Positions 25,716 through 36,129 of a stretch of DNA of 64,000 bases are shown here, in pieces (the first letter of the stretch is position 1; every line of letters starts with the position of its first letter). The DNA is from Oopsacas minuta (Eukaryota; Porifera; Hexactinellida; Lyssacinosida; Leucopsacidae), in the NCBI GenBank assembly GCA_024704765.1, contig JAKMXF010000299.1, forward strand, positions 558,001 to 622,000. The letters run 5' to 3'. A program made the translations under genes and the position numbers. The notes under the pieces are model-generated. The model made no database searches. It saw only the letters and a list, made by a program, of their open reading frames with translations, and was not told the DNA's origin.

Positions 25716-27236
25716 ATGGATATGATGGAGGCCATTGAGGTAGGTTGTTACTGTTAAACGAATAATGTAAATGTTGCAACAAATCTATATTATTAAAAAC
25801 TCATTTATTGTTTGTGTGTTTTGTTTGTTTGTTTGTTTGTTTGTTTGTTTGTTTGTTTGTTTGTTTGTTTGTTTGTATGTTTGTCTACTTGTATTATAAT
25901 AATAGGGGAAGATTATTTGCATACATAACATAGAGAATAACATATCTTTCTGTTGACGTGACATTTAAGAGTAATCAAGTACGCATTTTCAAGTTCTCAT
26001 ATGTAAACTTATTGTTGTTTTTGAATATAGAGTAAACAAATTATTGAAATATTCATTTATTAATTCTATTTTGCAATAGTATACTTTGCTAAATTCGAGG
26101 CACGAAGTGTCGAGTCCCATACGATTCGTAGTCGCACGCATCCGGGAGCAAGCGAAGCGACTCGTATACTGATATAATCCCTGTTATTTAATTATTCCCC
26201 TGCCCCTAGGTATGGAATAATTTTGGGATTCAAGTCGCCTCTGTAACCCGAATAGGTTATAAGGGACAAGCATTAGAACATGTTCCAAGTTTTCCCAGCT
26301 GTGTCAAATTCTACTACGGATATAGATATATATTATACTATATTTCACTGGTTAGCAGTCTTTTCATTGTTTGTAAAACTTTCAATCTCTAAAAATGTGG
26401 TTCTAGATCCTATACTACCTATAGTATTGGTTCAATGCATTTCACTAATCCGAAAGAAATATTTAACAATTGGAACATTGTTGTTCTAATTAGCGACGGT
26501 GTACAGACCGTATCCTCTACGAGTATACTTAGAATCAGTCAGAAATTGAACAAATCTACGTAGAGTAATCGCTTTCTCACAGACAATTAAGTAGGGCTGT
26601 GGCTCGGGATTCAGCTAATTAGTAAATGATTTTCAAGATAATAAGGGTTATTCATAGGGAAATTCCAATTGATATTCAGTACTGTCGTACGAACAGATAT
26701 TTGCAATATAAGAACAAAATATTATCCTGTTACGTAACTTGAAGGCTGAAATAGAGAAAATATGGAAATGCAGCCTAAGTTTGTATTAAAGTCACTCATA
26801 GGTAAAGTATATGCTAATTTCATGAAACCAAGTAAAATCCTGTTTCGTGTTGAGTACATATTCATCCAACCTACAATATTCTATATTTCGTTATTCACTC
26901 TAGATCTGTGATATTTTGAGGATTATCCTTATAGTCTCTGGAACAGTTCTTGGACTACTCCTGATAAATTGTTTTTGCTGTGTTTGTTCATTATGTTGCT
27001 GTTTGGAAATGCTTGGATTTAGATCTGAAGGCGTTGAAGCGAATAGTTTTGCAGCTGCTATTCAAACTCCTTACACCTCACCAGACTCTGCTTTTGCAAT
27101 GGCACAGAGTACAGGAGCAACAGGGAGAAGTAAAAATATTGGGTGTGTAGTTGCCATAATTTTTGCTATGCTAATTGTTCCTGTTACGATAGTGATAGGA
27201 GTATGCGTAGCAGGATATCATTTTATTTGTTAACTA
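25716..27236 (+). CDS. Small Cys-rich two-TM membrane protein, two exons (tentative)
   Basis: Not recognised as a known family. The last exon, 26904-27236, follows a good acceptor (TTATTCACTCTAG) and encodes ICDILRIILIVSG, then a transmembrane stretch ending in a Cys cluster (CFCCVCSLCCCLE), a Ser/Thr/Ala linker, and a second transmembrane stretch (GCVVAIIFAMLIVPVTIVIG) near the C terminus. It has no in-frame ATG of its own, only a TTG, so an upstream exon is needed. The best candidate is 25716-25739 (MDMMEAIE, then GTAGGT), which is in phase and would give about 118 residues. The Cys cluster beside the first TM could be palmitoylated. The first exon is the weak point, because a Helitron-like element occupies the intron. 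Confidence 0.5.
25784..26172 (+). mobile_element. Non-autonomous Helitron-like element with mini-hairpin tail
   Basis: Starts with TCTATATTATTAAAA directly after an A, and ends CTGA directly before a T, as expected for Helitrons (5' TC, 3' CTRR, insertion between A and T). It carries a (TTTG) run near the 5' end. The 3' end holds GCACGAAGTG, then a terminal structure with GCGAAGC at 26152-26158 about 10 nt upstream of CTGA. It has no coding capacity. It lies in the presumed intron of the small membrane-protein gene. Confidence 0.65.
25819..25876 (+). repeat. (TTTG)n microsatellite
   Basis: About 14 uninterrupted tandem TTTG units just inside the 5' end of the Helitron-like element. Confidence 0.95.
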
Positions 27237-28164
27237 TTTGGTTATTGACATTTCAGAATTGAATCATTTTGCACTTTCATTCCGCTTATTTTATACATTT
27301 CATAAATTTTTAAAATTATATATACTTAGCATATTCTATATTGGAGAAGGAGATCTAGCAATGGAATTCTAATCTTTGTATTCAAGTGATGAGTAATACA
27401 TAAGGTGGTGCGCTGTACCACCCCGCACTACCCTGGATCTGGATACGTCACTGGTCATTCACAATATTATACTTACCAAATACCAACCCATTGTAACTGT
27501 TTCCTGGAAATTTTCCTCGAAATAGTGTAGAAATAATTAAATTTCAAGGCCGTTCTATAGAGGAGGTGACAGTGTTTGCTCATTAGATATTCGTTTATTA
27601 ACTGTGTTAGATTCTATTTTGATGTCAAACTTCAATCTGTTGAATCTTTACATTTGAACTACGGTCAACTTCCGTTATACCGAAGCTCAAGGGACTGCGA
27701 TAATACTTCGATAAAAGCGGAGTACGGTGTGACCGATGAAATTTATTTTACTTAGAAGGTTTGGAGCCATATTGGTGGTATTACAGGAATTCAGTAAAAG
27801 TATTTCCATATATTCGAGTCGGAGTTGACTGTTCTTGTATATGATAATCCACAGCGGTTCTAAACCTGAGGTACACAGGATCTCAATTTGTATCCCTTAG
27901 AATGTGCAAAATTAGTGTTCCTTCTTATGAGTAGAGACCTGATTAATATTGAGTTATAGTGGTTATCACTTATAAGAACACCTGTCAGTCAGTTTGTAGT
28001 TTGGGGGAATTATTATTTAGGCGCAGATTTGTGGTACTGTAATAATTATTAAGATAAAAGAGTGAAATATGATAATTTAATTACAAGACGAGAAGAATAA
28101 AAGAATGTAGAAAGAGTATATAGGAAAGTCTTGAAGAGTATAATATATAAGTAAACACACAAAT
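27237..28164. other. Intergenic spacer
   Basis: No gene seen. The sequence around 27655-27740 (GGTCAACTTCCGTTATACCG) resembles the ends of the pogo-like short elements elsewhere in the window, but I could not define both ends. Confidence 0.4.
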
Positions 28165-29380
28165 TCACATAGCTACTATCATCTGTATTGGTATATAGAT
28201 TAGATGATAAAATATCTGAAGACAATTCTCAGCATTATGACACACTACTATAACTCTATTCTGATTGTCTACTGTAACTGCTAATGGGCTGCTAGACACA
28301 GGAATCTTGTGAACAAACTTGAATTCAGGATTGAATATAGAAATAGCGTCAGAAGAATAATGTGCAATTAGGATGAAGTCAGAATTGTTAATAAAGAAAG
28401 ACAATGGTTTTATGACTTGATTTCCTTTTCCTCGAGAAATAATACTCTTCTGGAGTATGAAGTTACGATTGGAGAGATGGATACAAGGATTTGATCCATC
28501 TAACACATAAATGTATTCTTCAGAGACATTTACATTCAGAGGCTCTTTGAGTGCATTGATACCGAATTTAGTTTTGTAACACAAGTATTTGGTAAGTATT
28601 TGTACACGATTGTTATAACGGTCACAGATATAAATATCTTCATTTGAATGATCAATTCTTAGACCCCAAGGATAGTAAAATTCAAGTTGTCCATCTCCCT
28701 GTTCACCAACTTTGAAAATGAACTTTCCATAAATAGACAAACATTTCGGGTAATTCATCGCTCCTTCACCTGTACTATCTCCGAATTTGAATAAATACTC
28801 AGCAGTACTGTCAAATACTTTAATACAGTTATTACCATGATCTGCTATATAAATATTTCCCGTCTGGTTAACTACAGTAACACCCCATGGATTGTAAAGT
28901 TGTTCATTTCCGGTTCCTAGCTCATAAACACTCACTAGAGGTTGACTCTTGTTTGTATAATCAATTCCACTTCTCACAAACTTCCCTAACTTCTTTACTC
29001 CATCTAACAATTTGTTGTTTTCACAAGTGAAACTAACCATTCTAGGTTGTTTAGGGAACTCAATTGATTCAAGTTCAGTGTCTAATCGAGTAATGATATC
29101 TTCATGTACACATTTTATAGGAGAAGTGAGTATCTCACTTTGATTGAAACTTTTGTATTTTTCTAGGGCAATCTTCTTTTCACTCAGTTTTATCAATTCA
29201 CTTTTATAAGAGCGATAACAATCCACAATTGTACCTAACTCTCTCAATAATTTACTCTCTTTCCTTTAGACTGTTGATTAACTCGAAGAATGTACTTTTA
29301 ATCTTCTCTCTCACTCGATTTACTTCTAACTCGCAGTTATCTTCTCCAGGTTGTGGTAATATAGGATTAGCTGTAGCCAT
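28165..29380 (-). pseudogene. NHL-repeat protein (TRIM-NHL-like, no RING/B-box), frameshifted
   Basis: The minus-strand ATG at 29378-29380 opens a frame of 42 residues (MATANPILPQPGEDNCELEV...) that hits a stop at 29252-29254. The remaining 360 residues continue in the next frame, down to a stop at 28165. A single 2-nt slip in the run GAAAGAGAGT would explain the break. The long part has an alpha-helical/coiled-coil start and then NHL beta-propeller repeats with typical motifs (NPWGVTVVNQTGNIYIADHGNNCIKVF and YPWGLRIDHSNEDIYICDRYNNRVQIL in two blocks). Spacing between the first two repeats is short, hinting at an internal loss. Such proteins resemble the C-terminal half of TRIM2/3/71. It is either a recent pseudogene, a polymorphic null or an assembly error. 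Confidence 0.75.
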
Positions 29381-29669
29381 TATTATTGCTATATAATTCA
29401 TATCATTCAAATATATATAAGATCATACAGGGAATCAAATTACACAAACTAGACACGTACTAACCAAATACATCCGGGAAAATGTGTGATTTTATGACAA
29501 CAAAAAGGAGCTAATATCTACTTTTTGGTGCGGGTATTGGTTAAAAGGAGCAGTAATTTCAGTGTTCCTTTTCTTATGAATGTAACACTTCGGGCGTGAT
29601 CGGTTAAGGATTCTAATTGTAAAATTTTATGTACGTATTTGCTAGGGAAAATCCATATACAAGTACAGT

Positions 29670-29851
29670 GGACCCTCTCTAATCCGAACATTGTTAATTC
29701 GAACGCTGTAAATTCTTTGGGGTGGGATAATAATTCTTACATCTCATTAATTATAGAAGTAACACTGATTAAGACCATATTTGTACAATTTTAGACTTCG
29801 ACATAAGTCAGTACTTAGATATATCCGTGTTGTGTATAACGGGGGTTGACT
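29670..29851. mobile_element. Possible pogo/Tigger-like short TIR element
   Basis: Left end TACAGTGGACCCTCTCTAATCCG, right end reading CGGGGGTTGACTGTATT, so the outer ends are complementary (ACAGT...ACTGT). The interior has AATTCGAAC-type strings also seen near 37675 and 54705. No coding capacity. Confidence 0.4.
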
Positions 29852-30036
29852 GTATTAGCAAGCGAAATTCGTGTAAAATATGATTTGCTACTTCAGCAAA
29901 CTTCCACAAACGTGGTGTCATGGATGCCGAAAATATTACTACGTTTCCACTTTGTGGAGGATCATTTGTATGGTGTTATGAATTCGTTCTACTACTTTTA
30001 CTCCGTTAACAAAATATAAACACAACAATTTAATTA

Positions 30037-30234
30037 CTATATATTTATTATATTATCATCACAACAAACACAAATAATATCAAAATTACAATTAACAACT
30101 ATTCCTGTAGGATTATTGCATTTAATTTTGTGTATCAGCTGTCCATCTTTAGTAAATATCTGAATTGATTTCCCCCAATTATCGCTAATTATAATATCAT
30201 ACAAATCAAACAAACACATAAAAAACTTCTCCAT
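30037..30234 (-). pseudogene. NHL-repeat gene fragment
   Basis: A minus-strand reading frame of about 65 residues contains one NHL-like block (DIIISDNWGKSIQIFTKDGQ) followed by LIHKIKCNNPTGIVVN. It lies about 0.7 kb upstream of the larger NHL gene on the same strand and looks like the 3' remnant of a second, tandem copy. No exon completing it was found. Confidence 0.5.
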
Positions 30235-30468
30235 TTTCTAATTTTATGAACTTTTCAACAAATCACCTGATTTAGAGAATGTATGAATATTATTGATCTC
30301 ATTTTTAAACTATGTTAGCTTTCCTCAAGAGTATAAAAACCTCTCGTGAAAGCAAGAGAGTAAACACTAATTTTGACGGCACTCATGAACAACAATGCTC
30401 GAGATACACCCATTCAAATTTGTGACCAATTTCCCAAAACCACTGGCGAATCAGTTGGAAGTGTTCTG

Positions 30469-30515
30469 AGCCAAATGGTCCCCCTAGATATTTGGCCCGT
30501 GGGGACCATTTGGCT
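30469..30515. repeat. Perfect 15-bp inverted repeat
   Basis: AGCCAAATGGTCCCC at 30469-30483 and its exact complement at 30501-30515, loop 17 nt. A third partial copy (CAAATGGTCCCC) lies at about 30594. Function unknown; probably the relic of a small TIR element. Confidence 0.7.
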
Positions 30516-30599
30516 TCATCTCTAATAACTATATTACTTCTAACTTTTTGCATCCGAGGTACCATTTTATAGATTTTATAGATTTTTGGATCAAATGGT

Positions 30600-31101
30600 C
30601 CCCACTAACATTTTTGCAATGTTTACAGTTTCAATATTGTAAGGTTATATTTCGGATAATGTAAATCTAGTGATGCAGCGGTCCGGTAATTTCATGGACC
30701 AGACAGAACCGTCCTTAATTTTTCTCCACGTTTGTTAGATTTCAAGATAGAGAAATCTGGAAGTTTTGATTAAAATTTGTAATAAAGTTTGTAAGCCAAT
30801 TAACTGAAGTGATCAATAATTATGAGACAAACTATAATGTCATTTAATACAATTGATGAAATGTATAATACTTTAATTAATTATCATTTCCATTGACTAA
30901 TTTTAGGGAGCAATCATCCGATGGGCAAACAATTATTGCAATAAATGAAATAATCAGTAATTAGTAACATAATTATTGTACACAGATTGCGCTATTTATG
31001 TTCATCTTTAGGCTTATACTATATCCAAACTTTTCTATAACCATCCATAAGCATCAATAAACTCCCTCTTTCCAAATCGATTAACATTCCAATATCCCAG
31101 A
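30600..31101. other. Upstream flank of the AIFM3-like gene
   Basis: AT-rich spacer with no gene. The promoter of the AIFM3-like gene should lie here, but no distinct element could be picked out. Confidence 0.4.
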
Positions 31102-32712
31102 ATGGCTTTTAAGATATCACACCCCTCCCAAATGGATACAACAGTGATTGACCAAGAGATACTTGACCTTGCTGATTTGCCCCCTGGCGATATCAAACAA
31201 GTCGAGCTGCAGGACGGATATAAAGTTCTGCTCATTAACAATGAAGGGATAATCTCTGCTCTTGCTAATACGTGTACCCATTACGGAGCCCCGCTTATAA
31301 ACGGTGATAAGATTGGTAATACTATTCGGTGTCCTTGGCATGGAGCATGCTTCAACACAATAACAGGAGATATTGAAGAATTCCCCGGCCTGGATAGTTT
31401 AAAGAAATACGATACTACTCTCGCTAACGGTAAGATAAGGGTACGAGCTAATGTATCAGACCTCACGCAAAAGAAACGTACTAAAGGAATGGTAAAATTT
31501 TCAGAGAAAAATACTAATGTCGTGCTTCTGATTGGCGGCGGACCTGCTTCTACTGTATGTGCTGAGACTCTACGTCAAGAGGGATATGACGGGAAGATCC
31601 TCATGGCCTGTAAGGAAAGGTTTCTCCCCTACGATCGTCCCAAAGGTTCGAAAGCTATGGACACACCTCCTGAAATAATATCTCTACGAAAGAATGAGTT
31701 TTATGAAGATAACGGAATACAAGTATTGCTTGGTAAAGAAGTTATAAGCATTGATATTGAGAAGAAACAAGCCGAGTTCCAAGATGGGTCCAGACAGACA
31801 TACGATCAGCTGCTTCTAGCAACTGGCGCTGAATGTCGGACACTTCCAATCCCTGGAAATGATCTCACAGGTTTGTACACCCTGCGAACCATGGATGAGG
31901 CCAATGCTATATTCGCAGCAGCTAAAGATAAGACCGTAGCGATCATTGGTGCTTCTTTCATTGGGATGGAAGTAAGCTCTTGTCTTGTTAAAATAGCAAA
32001 ATCAGTGACTTGCATTGGAAACGCATCTCATCCATTCCCTGTCCTAGGGAAGGAGGTAGGAATGGGGCTAAAGGAATTCTCTTTGCAGCATGGTGTTAAG
32101 TTTGAGTTGGGTGTGAGGGTAGAAGCATTCATTGGGGAGGAGGGAGAGCTGAAAGGTGTGAAACTTTCTGAAGGTAAAGTGATCCCTTGTGACATTGCAG
32201 TGGTTGCAGTAGGTGTCAGACCGAGTACTGACTTCCTGATTGGTTCTGGTATAAATCTTAACAAAGATGGATCAATATCCACAAATGAATTCCTCGCAGT
32301 TAAACCAGACATATTTGCTGCTGGAGATATTGCAATGTTTCCTAGCCCGTTTGGTCACGGAGAATCTGTGCGTATTGAGCATTGGCAGATTGCACTTAAT
32401 CACGGACGTGTGGTCGCTATGAATATCCTCAAAAGGCAAACACCAGTTGATACAGTCCCCTATTTCTGGACAGTCTTGTTTGGTAAAAGTGTGCGTTACT
32501 GCGGTTACTCGAGAGGTTATGATAAATTCGTTTTCGAAGGTTCTATCTCTGAGCTAAAGTTTGTGGGATATTACTTGAGAGAAGGAAAGCTTGTTGCTGT
32601 TGTTGGACTAAATTCTGATCCAAAAGTATCCCATTATGCTAACACAATGAAAATAGGACAATTCCCTACACTAGAGGAGCTAAGACAGACAACTACACTT
32701 AACGAGTCCTAA
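31102..32712 (+). CDS. AIFM3: AIFM3-like Rieske / FAD-dependent oxidoreductase, intronless
   Basis: 536-residue single-exon protein. The N-terminal Rieske [2Fe-2S] domain has ligands C58, H60, C77 and H80 (CTH...CPWH). An FAD-binding Rossmann motif GGGPAS follows at 145-150, then an NAD(P)H-binding GASFIG at 283-288 and a second FAD contact FAAGDIAMF near 410. The domain order Rieske, FAD, NAD, C-terminal domain is that of AIFM3 (AIF-like) and of related bacterial ferredoxin reductases. It probably moves electrons from NAD(P)H through FAD to an Fe-S partner; in animals AIFM3 is mitochondrial and linked to apoptosis, but no strong mitochondrial targeting peptide is seen here. The ATG at 31102 starts directly before the Rieske fold. 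The lack of introns is unusual in this window and suggests an old retrocopy or intron loss; the frame is intact. Confidence 0.88.
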   Translation: MAFKISHPSQMDTTVIDQEILDLADLPPGDIKQVELQDGYKVLLINNEGIISALANTCTHYGAPLINGDKIGNTIRCPWHGACFNTITGDIEEFPGLDSLKKYDTTLANGKIRVRANVSDLTQKKRTKGMVKFSEKNTNVVLLIGGGPASTVCAETLRQEGYDGKILMACKERFLPYDRPKGSKAMDTPPEIISLRKNEFYEDNGIQVLLGKEVISIDIEKKQAEFQDGSRQTYDQLLLATGAECRTLPIPGNDLTGLYTLRTMDEANAIFAAAKDKTVAIIGASFIGMEVSSCLVKIAKSVTCIGNASHPFPVLGKEVGMGLKEFSLQHGVKFELGVRVEAFIGEEGELKGVKLSEGKVIPCDIAVVAVGVRPSTDFLIGSGINLNKDGSISTNEFLAVKPDIFAAGDIAMFPSPFGHGESVRIEHWQIALNHGRVVAMNILKRQTPVDTVPYFWTVLFGKSVRYCGYSRGYDKFVFEGSISELKFVGYYLREGKLVAVVGLNSDPKVSHYANTMKIGQFPTLEELRQTTTLNES

Positions 32713-33125
32713 TACTCAAAAGTTTACTAATTTATATTCTTCACAATTGTTGAGTGATTTCCTATTATTTTACTATCCATATTATGAGAAATTTTCAGCA
32801 GGTGTTTTCTTTCTTCGAAATCTCACTTTTTGAATATTTTGCTTTCTCATCACCATCACCATGATGACGTCATATTTTTGGTGGCCGATGTGTTACACCT
32901 AACTTCATCAATTGTAACTTTGTAAGTACGAGCCAAAGGCTCGTCGCGAAGCGACGAACTAGGCACATTGCGTCTCGAAGTATCCATAATTCTCCAAATT
33001 GATGGCCCTATATTTAGGACAATGGAATTCACAAAACCCCCTTTGTAGCCGTTGAGGGCCAATATCTACTTAGATTTTCAGGTTTGGCTAATTTGTTTAC
33101 TTTATATTCATAAAAACAACAATAA
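32713..33125. mobile_element. 3' flank with a mini-hairpin element (family B)
   Basis: After the AIFM3-like stop codon lies a repeat with two abutting small hairpins: ACGAGCC-AAA-GGCTCGT at 32928-32944 and TCGTCGC-GAA-GCGACGA at 32941-32957, which share four bases. It is followed by ATTGCGTCTCGAAGTAT and later by TTTGTTTACTTTATATTCATAAAAACAAC, which recurs in the other copies (42893-43369, 45955-46500). Confidence 0.6.
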
Positions 33126-33369
33126 ATTATTATACATTTTGGGGCCAATTGCGTGTAATCCAGATAATCTTTGAGGTTCCAGTGAATCCCGATTACCCGC
33201 ACTTGACTGTATATATCTAAGTCAATCATTTTACTGAGCCATTATAGTATAGCCGACACCTCTATGTAATGGAGCTGATATGCTTTATTGTATAGAAGCG
33301 ATCATTATGCGATGTCTAGTTGTAGAATGAACAAAGAAGCGAAAGAACTAAGTATTTTGCATGAGTAAA
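33126..33369 (+). repeat. Left inverted repeat flanking the aspartic protease gene
   Basis: About 240 bp from ATTATTATACATTTTG to GCATGAGTAAA. Its reverse complement is found at 36130-36372 with fewer than ten differences by eye. Together the two copies bracket the protease gene. The outer part contains GGGTAATCCAGATT/CAAGTGCGGG strings reminiscent of TIR-element ends. Confidence 0.85.
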
Positions 33370-33644
33370 GACAGATAAATGGTTAAATGCGATCAAAAGC
33401 TGCGAGAATTTTCATCCAAAAAAGATATTTCACTAAGAAGTGTGATAAATGGTTGACTCCAGATTTGAACATTTCTAAATGTCTTTACATTATATCGTTG
33501 GAATCATGGTCCGATTAAAACACCTTCACAACATAAAATATTCCAGTGAGAGTATAAATACAAGAGAAATAGATTGTAGAACTATATTTATACAAAAAAG
33601 ATAGGCAATACAGAAATTCATAAATATTAACTTGATATATCAGG

Positions 33645-35636
33645 ATGTATTCTCGTGTGTGCTTATTCTGTATCATTATAACGTTATCTCTTGGATACGG
33701 GGCCTCAAAAGCAGGAGTGGAAGAGAGTATCAAAAAATTTTCTGTTAGTTTAGATGTAATAAATCCCCGAGATAGAAACTGTAAATTGCTGTCTAATCAT
33801 AGTAAATGTGATGTTGACCTATCTGGGGTTGTAGACAGTGCTAGGGTGTCAAGCCTAGATGATGGACTGTGGCTGATAATGACTATAAAAATCGGTGCAG
33901 CTAAACAACCATTCAAAGTGAGTTATATATTTATCGTAGTAAATGCAGTATGTCAATAGCTTGCTCTTTCCAGATATAGCTAATATGATTCAAAATATCT
34001 ATAATATGCCATCTTAGGTGGAGCTAGACACAGGATCAAACCTCCTGTGGGTATTTGGAGATAATTGCTTGGATGATAAAAACGAAGAGTGTAAGGGACA
34101 TACTAAGTTCGTTCTTGAAAAAGCTACGAAATACAAGGATTTCGAACTTGAATATGAAAGTGGGTATGTAAAAGGTAAAGAAGTCAAAGGTGTTGATGTG
34201 CATGTAACAGGCAAAATCACAATAAAGAATCAACTGTTTGGTGCTGCTGGGGATGTTGATGAAGAATATGAAGGTCTTGATGGAGTAATGGGTTAGTTAT
34301 CGATTTTAAATCATCTGCTTCTTTCAAATGTATTTTCACCTAACAATTTAAATTTTGACATTTCAATTTGTTATCTTTACAAGTATAAACACAACAATAG
34401 AAACAGGGATTTTGGGTACTTTCTTGCACTAATTTAACCCTTGAAAGTTATCCTTACAAACTTAAATTGGAAATTTACCAAAGGTGTCAAAAATATGATT
34501 AATCGAGGGTGAAAGTGTAAATGAATAATGATTAGGCACAAATGCACGGCATGACCAATTAAATGGATCCCTCATATTAAAATACATTCAAAATGTACTC
34601 GATGAATTCATTGAATATTTACGTAGTTGGAAAAGTTACGAGACATCTGTTATTCCAATACAATCTTCAGGTTTGGATATGGATATTACAGATGGATACC
34701 CTTCTGTAATATATAACATGATAGCACAGAAACTAATTACGGAGCCAGCCTACTCACTGTATCTAAAAGGGGCAACGACTGCTGTAGATGGAGGAGAGAT
34801 AACCTTTGGAGGTCGCAATGAGGATCTTGTGGTGGAAGATAGCGGAGTTATGGTTAAAATGATAAAAAGTGATTTCATCTTGGCAAAAATGACAAGTCTT
34901 AAGGTAGGAGAAGTGTTTTACTGTAGCAAAGATATAGACAAATGTAGAATAATAGTAGATTCAGGATGTACCTATATCTATGGAACTAAAGCATTTGTAG
35001 ATGATTTACACAAAGAAATAGGTAAGCAAATTTTGTAATGTCTTTATAAAAACAAGTACGCTTCGCTTGCTTGGACTATCGAATTTTGATATACAGTAGA
35101 CACCGCTTAGAATCGGCTCACTTGACCAGAAACAGAACCATCCAAATAGTATTAATATACTACTGTTAATCGGGCCAACACCTTTATTCCCCTTAATCTG
35201 GTCAAAATGGCGTGGTCCCACATGCAATGTGACGCAATTACGCGGAGTCTATACTTGTAAGATATGTAATTTTGATATTTGTGCGTTTAAATTCGATTCT
35301 GCTTTAGTATTAATCATTTAGAATTGGTTAAACCTAACCCTGATGTATGTTTTATTTGTTTGTCTTCTAACTATAGGGGCTGATGAAGAGGATATTGTTG
35401 ATTGCAAGAAGATAGATTCTTTCCCAACTCTTGAAATAATGTTTGGTCAATCAAAGATCACTTTAGAATCCAAATATTATATCGATGTAGACGAGGATAC
35501 GTGCACCAGTCTGTTTGAGATAAATGAAGACGATGACTATGAATGGTCATTAGGAGTTCCATTCTTTGTCAAGTATTACATAGAATTCGACTTTACAGAT
35601 AAGGATGAACATATTTGTTTCTGGAAAAAGAAATAA
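33645..35636 (+). CDS. Pepsin-family (A1) aspartic protease, four exons
   Basis: Secreted or lysosomal endopeptidase of the cathepsin D/pepsin type. Exons 33645-33917, 34018-34291, 34671-35021 and 35377-35636 join in phase to 385 residues. Residues 1-20 form a signal peptide (VCLFCIIITLSLGYG). The first catalytic motif is ELDTGSNLLWVF at the start of exon 2, the flap tyrosine lies in YESGYVKG, and the second catalytic motif is IIVDSGCTYIYG in exon 3. The C terminus LGVPFFVKYYIEFD corresponds to the LGDxFLRxYYxxFD block. Odd points: DSG is followed by Cys rather than Thr/Ser, the C-terminal LGD is LGV, and the protein is rich in acidic residues. Both catalytic Asp-Ser/Thr-Gly triads are kept, so activity is plausible. 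Inverted repeats flank the gene. Confidence 0.88.
35092..35256. mobile_element. Pogo/Tigger-like MITE in the last intron of the protease gene
   Basis: The left end TACAGTAGACACCGCTTA and the right end CGCGGAGTCTATACT are imperfect inverted repeats. The interior shares GGTCCCA..AATGTGAC strings with the copy at 18647-18727. A small remnant of the mini-hairpin repeat (GCTTCGCTTGCTTGG) lies just upstream at 35061. Confidence 0.5.
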
Positions 35637-36129
35637 TCTAACTACTATCTGCTCGCTCTATCTTCTAATAACTAATTACTTGTGTAGTATTGTAGGTTCT
35701 AGCTATAGTGTAACAATGCTAATGGATACTATAATATTTAGGCAGTAATATATTTATTTAGTGTATTTGCTTTGCTGAATTAGTATATGAATTAAATATC
35801 CTAACAAATTCACGAGTCTATCATTTTGAAGCAGAATAGTCTGTAGCTTAATTACGTTAGCCGGTCCTATTTGGATAAATTACCACAAAATCCTGGAGTG
35901 GTAAGAAATGTTCAAACTTGTCAATTTAACCTTCCCTTCTAACAGGAATCTTCTAATACGTATAAAATATTTCACAGTCGTTTTCACACAAATTTTGATC
36001 TCATGAATAGTATAAACCAATAAACGTTGATTTAACGTCTCTTTATACAATCTATAATTCACATCCACAGAAATATACAATAGAACTAGCGATCGACTGG
36101 GGTCGGGGCCCCGGTCGATCCGTAGTTTT
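35637..36129. other. Protease 3' flank
   Basis: Presumed 3' UTR and flank, AT-rich, no gene. A short GC-rich palindromic patch (GATCGACTGGGGTCGGGGCCCCGGTCGATC) sits at about 36091-36120, immediately inside the right inverted repeat. Confidence 0.5.
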
